Below, piece after piece: positions 22,154 to 35,000 of a stretch of DNA of 64,000 nucleotides (position 1 is its first letter; the number at the start of each line of letters is the position of its first letter). The position numbers and the translations under genes are program-made. The stretch lies in the NCBI RefSeq assembly GCF_022376445.1, contig NW_025954964.1, positions 682,001 to 746,000 of the forward strand, given 5' to 3'. Source of the stretch: Fomitopsis serialis (Eukaryota; Basidiomycota; Agaricomycetes; Polyporales; Fomitopsidaceae). The notes under the pieces are model-generated. The model ran no database searches and was not told where the DNA came from. It saw only the letters and a list, made by a program, of their open reading frames with translations.

Positions 22154-24819
22154 ATGGACGACGGACTCGTGCTGAACCTCGTCGTTGAAGACCATATACC
22201 ACAGTCAAATCCTGTAACAAAAGCGAAGAAAGGTGGGAGATGGACCGACCGGTGAGGGATGCGACCTCTCCGAAATGCATTTCACCTGACGCTCGCAGGG
22301 CGGCAGCGAAACAGGTCGCAAAAAGAAAATCGCGGCCTGAAAGCATCTCGACGTCGCATAATGCGGATGCTGCTACAAGAGAGCGACCTGCAAAACGACC
22401 CCGCATATCTGACCCCGCAAATGGACCTCGAGCAACTCTATCTGCAAAGGAGCCGCGGCGGGGACGTCCCGCAGAAGATGAAGAGCATACAGCGACGGGC
22501 TCCGACCCTCGCACACATACCCACGTCATATCGTCGCTCTTTACATCAAATCCGATAGTAAAGCCATCAGAGACGCAGTCCTCTGCGAGACCCATTGGTC
22601 GCCCGAGCAATGCACCCCTCGCAGACTCTTCGACGTTCGCTGGGCTTGGACTTGATCCCCTCATTGGCGCACATCTCTCGTCCAAGATGAACATTGCGTA
22701 TCCCACGTCAATTCAGAGAGCGGCCCTGCCCGCTCTCTTGAGTGGTCCCACGGACGACGGTACGCTGAGGGACGTCTTCATCCAATCCCAGACCGGTTCT
22801 GGCAAGACGCTCTCATTCCTCCTTCCCATCATCCAAGACCTGTTGCCTCTCAGCTCTCTCTCCTACATTGACCGCTCTATTGGGACTCTCGCTATCATAA
22901 TTGTTCCGACGCGTGAACTTGCGAAGCAGATTTCAGACGTCCTGGAGGCTCTTCTCAATCTTCGCCTTCGACCCTCGGACGAGTCGCCTGACGGCGCCGA
23001 CTCAGGGCCGCGCCTCACACGCTGGGTTGTCTCCGGCGTATTGACCGGCGGTGCGACGCGCACGCACGAGAAGGCACGGCTACGTAAAGGGGTGCCCATT
23101 CTCGTGTCCACACCAGGTCGCCTCCTCGACCATCTACAAAACACCTCCTCTTTCAACGTCGGCAAGTGCCGATGGCTCGTTCTCGACGAAGCCGATAGGT
23201 TGATGGAACTAGGTTTTGAGGAGAGTATCCAGGGTATATTGAGGAGCCTGGAGGGACGACGAAAACTTGCCTTCCAAGCCGTGCAGGAGGGAAAGAGCAC
23301 AGAGGTCGGGGGCTGGGACTGGGAGAGGCAAAGACGGACCATTCTGTGTTCCGCGACGATTCGCGAGGACGTACGGAAGCTTGCTGGGACGACCCTGAAG
23401 AATCCCATAATCATTAAGGCCACTGAAGCCGACGCAAATGTGTTTGGCTCTGGTGACGCAAGGCAGGACATCGACTCGCTAGCTGTCGCCGGAAAGAGCC
23501 AACAGTTCACGCCGCCATCCCAGCTGTCTCAAAAGTACGTTGTGGCTCCTCTCAAATTGCGCCTCGTCGCCCTCGTCGCGTTGCTACGATCCTTGCTTTC
23601 ATCTCAAAGCAAGCGGGGAACGAAGATCATCGTATTCTTGAGTTGCACTGACTCTGTCGACTTCCACTGGCATCTCTTTGGCGGCACATCCATGGGTAGG
23701 GAGGGTGATGCCGAGGCATCTTCCGTATCTGACGAAGAAGAATCTGAAGGAGAGGCCAAAGGCGGTGCAGACGGTGCTAGCCATCCGCGGAAACCTGCGG
23801 CTAATGCCGGTACACAGGAGTTAGAAGCTAGATCACCGCTCCTCCCTGGGACTTCAATCTTCCGACTGCATGGTTCTCTTCCGCTCCGAACTCGGCTTGC
23901 CTCGCTGCGCGGGTTTTCGTCTGGCTTCTCTTCGAAGCAGCCCAGACCAGATTCGCCCGTGTCCTCAATTCTGCTCTGTACATCAGTCGCCTCCCGTGGT
24001 CTTGATCTCCCCCTAGTCCGTGCCGTAGTCCAATACGATCTACCCACCGAGGGTGGTGCGACGGAGTATGTGCACCGGGTTGGACGGACGGCTCGTGTGG
24101 GCAAGGGTGGCGAGGCTTGGAGCATCGTCGCGCCCAGTGAAGTTGACTGGGTCAAATGGGTCGAAGACAGGATGCGCGGCGATACCGGGAGCGCGGTAGA
24201 GAGTATCGCCGGAGAAGGGAAAAAACCTTCGTCGCTGCAGAGTGTCCAAGTGGAGACCGTGCTACGAAATGGCTTTGGCGGTAAAGGTTCAGAATACGAA
24301 GAGCGAGCTACGGAGGTCCAGCTCTCTCTAGAGCGATGGGTACTCAAAGACAAGCATGTAAGCCATTTACTCTTCTTGACACTCTATACTGTCTGATGTC
24401 GATTTGGACGTGTTCAGAACGCCGAGCTTGCGCGAAAAGCTTTTCGCTCGCATATGCGAGCGTATGCCACACATCCGTCAAATGAGAAGCACATTTTCCA
24501 CATCCGTCATCTACACCTGGGGCATCTGGCTAAGGCGTTCGCACTACGCGAAGCCCCGAATGCCGCCACAGCTGGCTCCAAGGCCAACTCTAAACGGAAA
24601 GCAGGAATACAAAGAAGCAAGCCCTCCACCACCACAAAGAAACGGACCGTCGACGCGGAGGATGATGACAATGTCGCGGAAGCAGAGCGGCGCATGGAGA
24701 AGGTTGTTCGAGAACAGGGTCGCCTTACGAGGAAGGGCGGGAAGATGGTCAGCTCTGGTGCTGCTGAGTTCCAGATCGCTGGTGGCTATGACCTGGAAAA
24801 GTTGGCGCATCGGACATGA
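22154..24819 (+). CDS. DBP7: DEAD-box ATP-dependent RNA helicase Dbp7
   Basis: Exons 22154-22251, 22299-24357 and 24418-24819 join to 852 residues. The ATG at 22154 (ACCATGG context) gives [15 protein letters not shown], as expected for Dbp7. Helicase motifs are visible: the upstream Q-motif ([11 protein letters not shown]), [53 protein letters not shown] and [10 protein letters not shown]. The C-terminal exon has the Dbp7-type [13 protein letters not shown] ... [19 protein letters not shown] region and a basic tail. Dbp7 acts in the nucleolus in 60S ribosomal subunit assembly. An acidic insertion lies between the two RecA-like domains. It is divergent from the cyclophilin gene with about 175 bases between start codons, so promoters are shared or overlap. 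Confidence 0.95.
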
Positions 24820-25077
24820 AACACGCCTCCCCTCGTTCATCGCATGTACCTTACGCATGAGCTCACGAGACTACATACATACTACAACGGCTGCTTTCCT
24901 CGGGGATGTTCATGTTTGTGCTTGCAGTGTCCTTCGGTCCCTTTGAGTGTATACCGCCACAGGCGGCTTAGTCATATGTTTTCGAACCTGATATGGCAAT
25001 ATCCAGCGGTTTTTTAGATTATTGTCTTCACCCTTACGCTCACTCTCCTCGTTCATCGCGTGCGTGTAGCCTCTGCT

Positions 25078-26926
<1,849 letters not shown>

Positions 26927-27075
26927 ACTTCCGTAGAACTGTTCGGGGCCGCGCGTGTTCGGGCGTTATTGAGCGTACGCTGTGTATTGTACTATATTGT
27001 ACCGCTATGTAAGAACGGACGATTAGGAGCTTCTCGCACGAATTAGAGAGGAAGTCCGCAGCCGACCTGACATTG

Positions 27076-27769
27076 CTACGAGTCCTCCCGAGAGGGACCT
27101 GTTCCCGTTGGTGCCCTCCTCCGGAGCGTCACTGGTGTGTCTTCAGCACCCGACTCTTGGTCTAGCATCGCGAAGGACGACTCCCCGCTACTTGAAGCGC
27201 GAGAGGCGGGCCGGTCGGGATGAATCGCGTTCATGCCTTCGTCCTTTCGCTCCTCAGAGATGTTGTGCATGTGCGAACTGAGCTCGCGGCGCGAGATTGT
27301 GGGAGAGGGTGGTTGAGAGGGCACAGGAGAGAACATGCCGACTCCGGACAGTTCCAGGTTTCCTTCCTCCTCCAGTGGACCACGGAAGTACGTAGGAGGA
27401 GGGGACGTCATGGTCGTTTTGGTGGGCGGGGGACTCTCGGGTTGTATGACTATGGTTGGCGTGTCGGCCCCGGTCGGGACGCTCCCCGTCTCACTCGTGG
27501 AAGCCTTCGTATCATCGATGACACCAAGGGTCCGAGCTATCACATATGAAGTTACATCCTTAAGAACTGTTGTGAGGGCCTGGAAGTGACGCGAAGCAAC
27601 GTAAGATGGTTCATACCAATAGAGTCAGGATCGCGAACGGCAGGATAGATAGGAAGGCCAGCATGCGAAACGTCCATGCTGCGCTGTCGACCCACGAGCC
27701 AGGCGTGTAGTTCCACAGATGTTCAACGTAAAGCTGCCATAGTGATGCGGGTGCAGAGACGATCGACAT
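27076..27769 (-). CDS. small single-pass membrane protein, unknown function
   Basis: Two exons read from the ATG at 27769. The first encodes an N-terminus (MSIVSAPASLWQLYVEHLW) and a hydrophobic segment (MLAFLSILPFAILTLL). A very short intron of about 37 bases (GTATGA...TTCCAG) removes an in-frame TGA. The second exon starts with ALTTVLKDVTSYVIARTLG and runs into a 150-residue hydrophilic Ser/Pro/Thr/Glu-rich tail ending at 27076. The layout (short N-terminus, one membrane span, disordered tail) suggests an ER or nuclear-membrane tail protein, but I do not recognise a family. It lies tail to tail with Esa1 and on the same strand as the CSL gene. The intron length is unusually short even for a fungus. 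Confidence 0.6.
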
Positions 27770-28091
27770 GGTGGTATGAGGCCAAGTCGCGAACGATCAT
27801 CTCGCCCTCTGGTGGCTGCAGCCGACGGCGCGCGCGCCTCATGACGTACGATCGTGTACGACACAGGATAGTCATGTTCATTCCAGCTCTATCGATACAA
27901 GTACAGGGCAGCTGAAGGCTTCATATCCACCAGCGAATCCGACAGATGCGCAACGATATAGATCTACTGCAGGGACAGACGATAAATCATGATAGCGAGA
28001 GATGCGATAGTGAATGCGAGGTAGACCGACACGGGAGGAGCGCGACAATAGTAAGCATATGTACACAGTAAGACGACAGCAGGTATAATGT
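27770..28091. other. intergenic region
   Basis: About 320 bases between the CSL stop and the start of the small membrane protein on the same strand. It contains no supported gene and must hold the CSL 3' UTR and the next promoter. Confidence 0.4.
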
Positions 28092-31000
28092 TCATGGATA
28101 CATCACATTCGAGGGGAAGACGACACCGTCGTACCGCACCAGGATGACCGGTCGGCGCTTCGTGACCTGCGATTCTGGCGGCAAGCATCCGAGTACTTCG
28201 CCACACCGAACCTCCACATAAGGCGATGGCTCTGACCCGAAGAAGACGGTGACAGGATCCGTCTTGGAGAAGTTCTCCCCATAAACGGTCAGCATCTTCG
28301 ACGTGTGAGGGTTCGGCTTCGCGAGAGCCCCGCGCGCACCCGTGTGGTGCTTCGGGATTTCCGCCGCTCTGTCGGGCGGGAGGTACTTCACCACTCCTGG
28401 GAAGGGGGTGACAGGCTTCGACGGTATCGGGAACGAACTGGTCTGAGGGGCATTTTGGTTGTCGAAAAGGACGGGAGGCACGTAGAAATTGTACCGTATC
28501 TGGTCTGAACGAAGCGAGGATCAGCTGAATGGAAGAGAGAAGACGACGATCCCACTCACCAGTCCCCACGATCGTCCACACGCTTGTCTCCCCGATATCG
28601 ACCTGCCAGAGAGCCCCTGACGATGCAGTCGAGTCGCTCGCGGAGCCGCGACGTCCAGAGCCCGCAGAGCCCGCGGATGTGGGCCTTCGCCGGCCTTTTT
28701 GGGAGTTCGGCTTCGTGATTCCACCCGCACTCGACGATCCGCGCTTTGCCTTCTTAACGCGGCCACCATCATTCGATGGGAAGTCAGTCCCGTCCGGCGA
28801 TGTCGGCGTGCTGCTCATGCTCCCAGACCCGAAGTAGTCCGCTGAGCCACTAGTAGACGTCGGCGTCGTGTCTCCCGGCGAAGTAGGTGTCGCTGTAGGT
28901 GAGTCGCCGTCGCGCGACGCACCGCCTTGCGGAGAGTTCCACTGGCGACCGTCGACCGGACGGTAGGTATTCACCTTTTCGCCCATGCACGAGAGGAACG
29001 CACCACTCTGGCCGGGGGTGCCCGGTTCCGGAGCGCCGCGGCTAGGGTCGTACACCTCAAACGCGATCTTGTGCAGCTGTGAAACGGGATCGCCGCAAAC
29101 CTCGCCCACTGAGCAGTAGTGGTCGGCAATACCCTTCGCGCCCTCCTGAAGACCGCCACCAACAACGATCGTCTGATGGTCAACCTTGCGAATTATGAGC
29201 ACAGGGCTGACAACACCTGAGGTCAGACACTGCAGCACGACCGTCTGGTTGTAGTAGATGGGGATCTGCGATCCGTTGTTGGTGAACGGAATCGCATTCG
29301 GCGGCGGGGAGGGGTATTCGGGGAAGAGCGGAGGCGGAGGCGGAGAGTCAACACCACCGGCGGGTTATTGACGTCGACAATGTACATGATGAAAGGGTCT
29401 ATGACAGGACATCAGCAGGTACTCATCAGAATCTGTTTGTGAGCTCACATACCCCAACTGGCCGTCCGAGCGATAAAGGACGGTGTCTGTGTCCGCACAC
29501 GCTGGTCCAAGCCCATGAGCGGCGCGCCGTCAGATCCTTTGAAGGAAGACCCTGACCCGAAACGCAGAGATACTTCGTCGACACCGTCTGCGAGCGCAGC
29601 CTGTGGAACAAGGAGATTGTAGAGCCATGATTGATGCAGACTACGAGGGACACACATCAAAGATGAACGTTAGCACTTTACATAATCCCGACAACGGTAC
29701 GGGACGCCAACGTACGCTCTAGGTTCTTAGCGCTTTGCCTCTTCTTGCTCGGTTTGCTGATGACCTTGATTGGGCGACTGGGGAAGATGCCAATCACGCG
29801 CTCCGGCTCGTCTTCGGCAGAGGGCGCCATGATCTTGACGAGGGCTTCGACCTTTTTCTTCTTTTCGTCAACGTCCGAGATAAAGAGCTGCTTGCCCACA
29901 CAGCGCCCGAGATATGTCGTACCGCTGGGCGGGTCAGACACATCGAACGATTTACCCGTTGCACCCGTCCACTCGATAGTCCCCTCCTGCGGCGCAGGTT
30001 CGCCAGAGATGGAGACGACCACCCGGGGAGGGCACAACTTCGGCTCTTCGCCGCGGCGAACAACGTCTGACCACCAGGAATTACCAATCATAATCGCGGT
30101 GGGCGGTGGACAGAGGAAGCTACGGTCGTGATGGTCAGGAACAATAGAACGGAACAAACACCTCTAGCTTACCGCTTTTCAGTGCCGTATGATTTCTGCG
30201 CAACCTTACTGGACATAACGATGACCGTGCGCTCGCCGAAAGCTAGTCGGTTGGGCGACCGGACGTATTGATCCACGTACGGGCTGAGGGTATCCGGAGC
30301 CCCGTCAATTGTGAAGCACAAGGGAGCGACACAATTGCATACCGTATGAAGGTCTGCAGATCCGTGGCGGACGCAGACGACGGCTGAAGGCGCATGCGCG
30401 ATAAGTCAACACTTGGAATTCGAAGGGGGAAGTCTGTTTGGGGATTGGGCGCCAGATACTGGCCCATGTCATCATATGACGGCAGCGAACCGTCGGACCT
30501 GAAGCCATGCATGGCATGAGGGTTCACCCCACGTAGCATGTCGCTCCCGGGGCCTTGGTGCAGGTGGTTAGGAAGCGAGAGAGGGGAGACGTATCGCGAG
30601 TCGTTGGACATGCGCCCCATGCGATCCGGGAACTGCTGCAGCTGCGAAGGATTGAAGCCCATGCCCATACCGGGACCGCTGCCCATGGCGCCATAGTCGT
30701 TGCCAAAGTCAGAGTGGTAGCTGCCTGAGCTGACATTGCCGGCGCGTCGGTCGACGTCTGGGAAGACGTCGTGACTGTGAAAGTCCTTCGTCTGGCCATT
30801 GAAGAAGCCAGAAGAACGGTGGAAGTTTCCGGCTCCGTCACCTTGCGTGAGCGACGAAGGCTTTCCGTTACCGAGAGTGGAGGTAAGACCACCCATCATG
30901 TCGTACGAACCGGTGGTAGAGCTGGGGAATGACGACATGTTGTCGGAGAAGGGATTCTGAGAGTACATGGTGTCGCTACCCAGGCCATAATTGGAGGGCA

Positions 31001-31274
31001 TAGAGGGAGAGGGCCCGGTCGTGGCACCGAAGCGCTGGCCCGACAGAGAGGTTGAGGATGGGCCGGAGAAGATGTCGTAACCCTGGTCCGGGACGTCGAG
31101 GGCATCGACGCGATCAAGAGTGTGGGGATTCATGTGCATGCCGCCTGGCGTGCTGCTGGAATGATGCGACGAGCCCAGCTCGCCGCCAGACTGGAGGGAG
31201 TTGAAGGGGTGGTCGAGGTCAGGCTGGCCGTACATGCCCTGGGGAGTGCCCGAGGGGGTGAAGTCGATGGACAT
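28092..31274 (-). CDS. CSL (CBF1/Su(H)/LAG-1) family transcription factor, two apparent frameshifts
   Basis: Six exons (31274-30343, 30283-30173, 30119-29716, 29640-29453, 29398-28560, 28504-28092). A 310-residue Ser/Gly/Met-rich N-terminus precedes the conserved core. The LAG1 DNA-binding part has LAFGERTVIVMSSKVAQKSYG, RFLCPPPTAIMIGNSWW and HRLRSQTVSTKYL. The beta-trefoil part has VLQCLTSGVVSPVLIIRKVD, GGLQEGAKGIADHYC and CGDPVSQLHKIAFEVYDP, with a long Ser/Thr/Pro insertion. A TIG/IPT domain (MLTVYGENFSKTDPVTVFFG) closes the protein. Fungal CSL proteins (Cbf11/Cbf12 in fission yeast) bind GTGRGAA-type sites without Notch. One added base each near 29553-29563 (CCCG run) and 29354-29364 is needed. 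Exon phases agree with exactly one missing base in each of exons 4 and 5. Confidence 0.88.
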
Positions 31275-32053
31275 TTTGCGTTCGCGGGGGTAGGGGTGGC
31301 CCGCGGAGGACTTGAGGATATCTGGGCAGCGGGGGTCAGCACGGCCGACGACGACGACGAGGAGAGGGAGGAGGCGGGGGCAGCGTCGGCGTCGGTGCGC
31401 AGTGGCGGGGACAGAGTCGCGGAGACAGCGCCGGGGCACGTTGTCGACGCGATCAGGAAACGAGAATTATTTATGCGACATACCAAAATCTGATCGGCGA
31501 TCGGGAGATGCCGAGTGGAGGGGCAGCCAGGCCGTCGACGCCATCGTCCCAATCAAGAAGCGGAGCGCTGCGATGCTGGATCAGAACTTCCGCCACAGCT
31601 GTAGCAGTCCTGATCATCTCCCGTCAGTCCGCTGCGCCCACCGTCGTAAGCCGCCGCACGACTCACCTCTTCCGCGCGGGCAACCGTCCGTCACGTCGCA
31701 GGTGTGTCTCCAGGTCAGCGCCCGGCTATTCGTGCAGGCGGCGCTATATGTGACCACGCGTCCGACAAGTGTCCGCACAACGTCAAGCAGAAACACGAAC
31801 ACGGAGGCAGCACGCTGCGCAACGACCGAGGCGACAGTTCAGGTGTCCGGGATCAACTCTCCTCGTCCGCGCCGTGTATATATAGTGGCCCACCGATCGG
31901 TCATCGCACACGAGCCAGGCGTGACCGTGTTGCCAGCCCGACTTCAATTTCCGACGGTAATTTGTGAATCGAAGCCGTGCTTCCCGGAACCTTGTGCCAG
32001 TGACCTATCAATCAGGACTGCTGTCCGCGACGATTCCATCGCCCCCTCTTCTT
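31275..32053. other. CSL promoter and intergenic region
   Basis: GC-rich sequence upstream of the CSL start. Long ORFs here are Arg/Thr/Ser low-complexity readings without domains. No supported gene. Confidence 0.4.
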
Positions 32054-35000
32054 CTACTCAATCTCACCCATTCCCATCAGCAGCTCAATCACCGGCCCTG
32101 CCACTCGCGGCCCCCATGCACATTTGCCCAACATCTGTCCGAATCTGCCTGTTTCTCCATCCAATAGCCACGTCTCCTCCTTCTCTGGCCTGCGCCCGAC
32201 AAGCCCCGCTCCGAGCTTTTTGCTCGACCACCCGATTGGTCGACCACATCTCGCTCGGTGGTGTCGAATACACTCCCTTGACGTTATCTCAGCCGGCGGA
32301 CTTTTCCTCGAGTCCTCCGTCCTCCGCATCTCGAGCGTTCCGTCTGGTCTTGTCCGCCACATAAGCGACGGGGCGAGAGACCAGGTGGTGGTTACGGGCA
32401 ACGTCGAGATCGCGTTGTAGAAAATCGAGTCCATAATGGGCTCGCCGTACAACCAGACTCCAGTGATCGACTTGCACTGGATTCGCGCATTGCCCTATTG
32501 ACAGGTGCCATACGGAGAAGCTCTAATCGACATACTCTCACCCCGGGCAGGTGCCACCACGCCCCGGCCGTTGCCAAATAGCTACCGCGGCACAACGTCT
32601 GCCAGGCTTCAGCGTGGTCCCGCTTCATCCGTTCATCCGTGAGCTTGTTCACTTACCCTGCCCTTCGTCTCTTTGATCGACAACTTCTCAGTCCAGCCGG
32701 TTGGGCCAACTTCTCCAAGCCGTTGGAACCCTGCCGAACCGTCTGTTGTCGTCACATGTGCTCCAAACTGCGGTGAGAGGTCATGACACTCTGCTGGCGT
32801 CCTGCATTCTTCGTAACCTCCGAAATCGAAGTACGGAAGTCGCCCTGATGTTCCCTTGGAGAACCTCCCGATGACTACACAGTGCAGGCAGGGCTGAGCG
32901 TGGCGGGCCGAAGCCCATCCGAGAGAGCGGAGACCATCGGTATCTTTCGCCATATGGCCTCTCCCTTTTCTGTCCTCCGGCGATTTTCCAATCGTGCTTC
33001 TGAATCTCCTTGCACAGTCAGATGGTTCGCGATGCAACCAGCAGCATTACGGCTCGTTGGTCTAGGGCAACACGCAAAGCTTGCGACGGCCCCCGAAGTT
33101 GCACATGCGCATCATAGATGTCGGGCGCTGATGGTCTCGCCTGTCTAGGCAAGGGGCAGCATCGAGATATACGCCGGCAATTCTGTTATTGAATTCAATG
33201 ATCCCTCGAGACGTCAGCACCCTCGATGCAGCACACACACACAAATCCGGGAACCTACCTCGAGAACGCCTGCCAGGACCGACGGCGTGCGAGGCGGATC
33301 CTGCGCCACGATCCCTGGTACTAACCACATCCCGTTAGAGTCGTCGTGCTCCAGGACGGGTGCATTGACTGCTCCCGTCTTTCCGCCAGGCGAACTCAGG
33401 TAAATCATCCTTGTACGGCATCGTGCATATGGACCCAAGGGAACTTGTCTTGCTATCTCTCCCTTCAACGTTGTCACAGCGGTTCGATAGTCCTGACTGT
33501 GGCAGCGGCTGCCCCTTGGAGTGCTCTTTCTAGGATGCATCATGTGTCTACCTTGCTATCCATCCTCGAGGGAAGCACGGAGATACCGTTCGTGGTTTGA
33601 ATGGTACACTCGCCGGTGGTACGCTAGACCATAGCTATCCTCCGAGCACTCGACACTCGACACGGTATGGATCTTATTTCCCGGACCCGGCAAGTTGACG
33701 TGAGACTCCGGGCATCCAGCGCGCTTCCCAATACAATTGGCGCAATGGCGAAATCTCTGAGTGTATGATGTCTTCCTGTAAACGTGGTGAGATTCTATCG
33801 ATACGTATCTTGCCCTCGGGGGATTTTCGAAGAAAGGCTCTTGTCGCCCGCGCCGGGCAGACGACCAATCACGCGATACGTCTGCAAGCCGGGGCGAGAG
33901 GCCAATCTGCAGAGACCTGACTTACAGTTTGAGATTACACATCTCCATTTGCTTCCGCGAATCTTCGGCTGTGGTGCGCGGGGTTCTATCAGACACTCAT
34001 TTCCAAATAAGTACCGACGCTGTGTGCAGGGATCAACATTCACGCAACGCGCCTCTGACTGGTGAGCCGTATGGTGGTTTCCAGCCCGAGTCTGGTAAGG
34101 CACGCAAAGCTTGATACAACAGATAACCAATAGCACAGATCGGGACTACATACCAGGTCAGGAAGGTACTCCAGTAACGGAACCGTGGGAGCTGGGCCTC
34201 AAGTACATTTACTGTAGACAATCAATCTGTGTGATATGTCGCCGGTCGCTCCTTGGACAGGTCAATGGTAATGAGCTTCAGCACTGGAGGTTGTTTGATG
34301 ATACGGGAAGATCGAAATGAGTGGTGGCCTGTGCGATTTGTGTGCAATGACTACATTCCGGGACGTCAGCGCTTCAGCACTGCAGCGAGGGCGATTGGTG
34401 AGCATACACGTTAGCTCCATAAGGAAGGTATCCCTGATGTTGGCCACTTTCGTGCAAGCTGTCAAAGGTCACTACGAAACAACGCCGTGTGGCATGCAGG
34501 CGAGACGACGATCCCTTTAAGTCATCGCGATGCCTTCTAATATTCCCTCAGGTCCGGTGTTACAGGACGTTACAGTGCGCCACACACGTGCACGAGCTTG
34601 CAGAGTGGATGAGCTGCCTAAGCCATCATCACCGCCGACCGCAGCCTGCAGGCCGTCGACAGTAGACACCATTGATTTGTCCGCAACCAGTCCGCAACCA
34701 TGTGTTGTGGCGTATGAGCGCTCCGACTTACCCGATAATAATACCAATGGGTGCGTATCTACCCGGTAGTAAGTAAGTTAGGAAGCTTTGGCCACTTCTG
34801 CCGAGCGGGTCCGTGGCGGCAACGACAGTTCAAAAAGGCTGATACCAAGGGTGGTCGTGCTGAACCATTATGGATGCGAGCCGATGCTTGTGAGGGCGGT
34901 GGTTGAGTCGTATCACAACTTGTCCTCGGGATTGCCATAGGGCCCTCACGTAGATCGGGGGAAATCTCAAGCTTGAAAATATGTATGAGGAGCAAGACCT

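Noticed and set aside
21798..22706. 302-codon minus-strand ORF across the cyclophilin/Dbp7 promoter
   Set aside because: It covers the true cyclophilin first exon and the antisense of Dbp7; the upstream part lacks an ATG context or domain.
31312..32364. 350-codon plus-strand ORF
   Set aside because: Arg/Thr/Ser low complexity in the CSL promoter region, no domain, and it overlaps the minus-strand coding block.
33051..33120. Complete tRNA-Pro gene
   Set aside because: Only the first 17 bases match; the anticodon arm and B box are missing.
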